DNA of 35,251 bases from Gloeocapsopsis crepidinum LEGE 06123. GTDB lineage: Bacteria; Cyanobacteriota; Cyanobacteriia; Cyanobacteriales; Chroococcidiopsidaceae. The notes below the pieces were generated by a model that saw nothing but the letters and a program-made list of their open reading frames with translations, had not been told where the DNA came from and ran no database searches. The stretch is taken from NCBI RefSeq assembly GCF_015207655.1, contig NZ_JADEWN010000068.1, positions 1 through 35,251 on the forward strand, in the 5' to 3' direction. The position numbers and the translations under genes are program-made. The stretch's first letter is position 1. Each line of letters opens with the position of its first letter. Below, one piece after another: positions 35,077 through 35,251 of the stretch.

Positions 35077-35251
35077 CAACGGTCTACAGAACCCATGATG
35101 ATATCTACACTACCCAAAATTGTCACAATATCAGCGACCTTAACACCGCGTAGCAAGTGCGGCAGAATCTGCAAGTTATTGAAATCCGCCGGACGAATCT
35201 TCCACCGCCAGGGAAAGACATGATCGTCGCCGATGATGTAGATTCCTAACT
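35076..35251 (-). CDS. ndhH: NDH-1 complex subunit H, C-terminal end (cut by window edge)
   Basis: The minus strand gives a 57-residue C-terminus including [35 protein letters not shown] and [16 protein letters not shown] before TGA 35078-35076. This is the conserved end of the 49-kDa/NuoD-type quinone-site subunit of cyanobacterial NDH-1, which takes electrons toward plastoquinone in respiration and cyclic flow at the thylakoid. The rest of the gene lies beyond the window. The midA start codon overlaps its stop by one base. Confidence 0.93.
   Translation of the reverse strand, partial: LGIYIIGDDHVFPWRWKIRPADFNNLQILPHLLRGVKVADIVTILGSVDIIMGSVDR

Overview
This window is cyanobacterial chromosome. 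The evidence is the set of housekeeping genes: phosphoribulokinase with its redox cysteines, petH encoding ferredoxin-NADP+ reductase with an N-terminal phycobilisome-linker domain, the end of ndhH, a CAAD/CURT1-type thylakoid protein, an SLH-domain protein, and DUF4079 and DUF2808 proteins. GCGATCGC (HIP1) octamers and heptanucleotide tandem repeats are also frequent. The petH linker domain points to a phycobilisome-containing species. The genus cannot be fixed from this window, but a unicellular Chroococcidiopsis/Gloeocapsopsis-like lineage would fit.

Layout. (1) 1-1.5 kb: a probable IS630-type transposase tail, a YrhK-like fragment, a DUF4079 membrane protein and a secreted DUF2808 protein. 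(2) 1.56-7.9 kb, minus strand: a prokaryotic pentameric ligand-gated ion channel, an unusual AGE-type sugar epimerase fused to a STAS domain, a GlgX-type debranching enzyme and a small DJ-1/PfpI protein. (3) 8.1-16.4 kb, minus strand: an accessory metabolic cluster. Read 5'->3' it holds a large DJ-1/PfpI protein, a ThDP-dependent decarboxylase/carboligase, a VOC protein, a Tat-type SnoaL protein, a tandem EthD protein, half a VOC protein, a GMC oxidoreductase and a SnoaL-ankyrin fusion. Hidden among these are two decayed gene copies: a DJ-1 pseudogene and a remnant of the SnoaL signal-peptide region. (4) 16.4-17.8 kb: a gene-poor, AT-rich gap with two related palindromes. (5) 17.8-35.3 kb, mostly core genes: an AAA-like ATPase with an N-terminal HTH-like region, recN, an ABC1/UbiB kinase, a coiled-coil hypothetical, valS, prk, petH, hom, an SLH protein, a CAAD protein, a 31-residue membrane peptide, a MidA/NDUFAF7 methyltransferase and the 3' end of ndhH.

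How the genes may work together. prk and petH are divergent and link NADPH supply to the Calvin cycle. glgX and the epimerase-STAS gene suggest a glycogen/sugar group. midA overlaps ndhH by one base (TGATG), which fits the known role of the mitochondrial homologue in methylating the NdhH-equivalent subunit. The 8-16 kb cluster is the best candidate for an undescribed system. It combines carbonyl chemistry families (ThDP lyase, GMC oxidase, DJ-1, VOC) with small-molecule-binding folds (SnoaL, EthD) and shows clear duplication and decay. Its substrate cannot be told from sequence alone.
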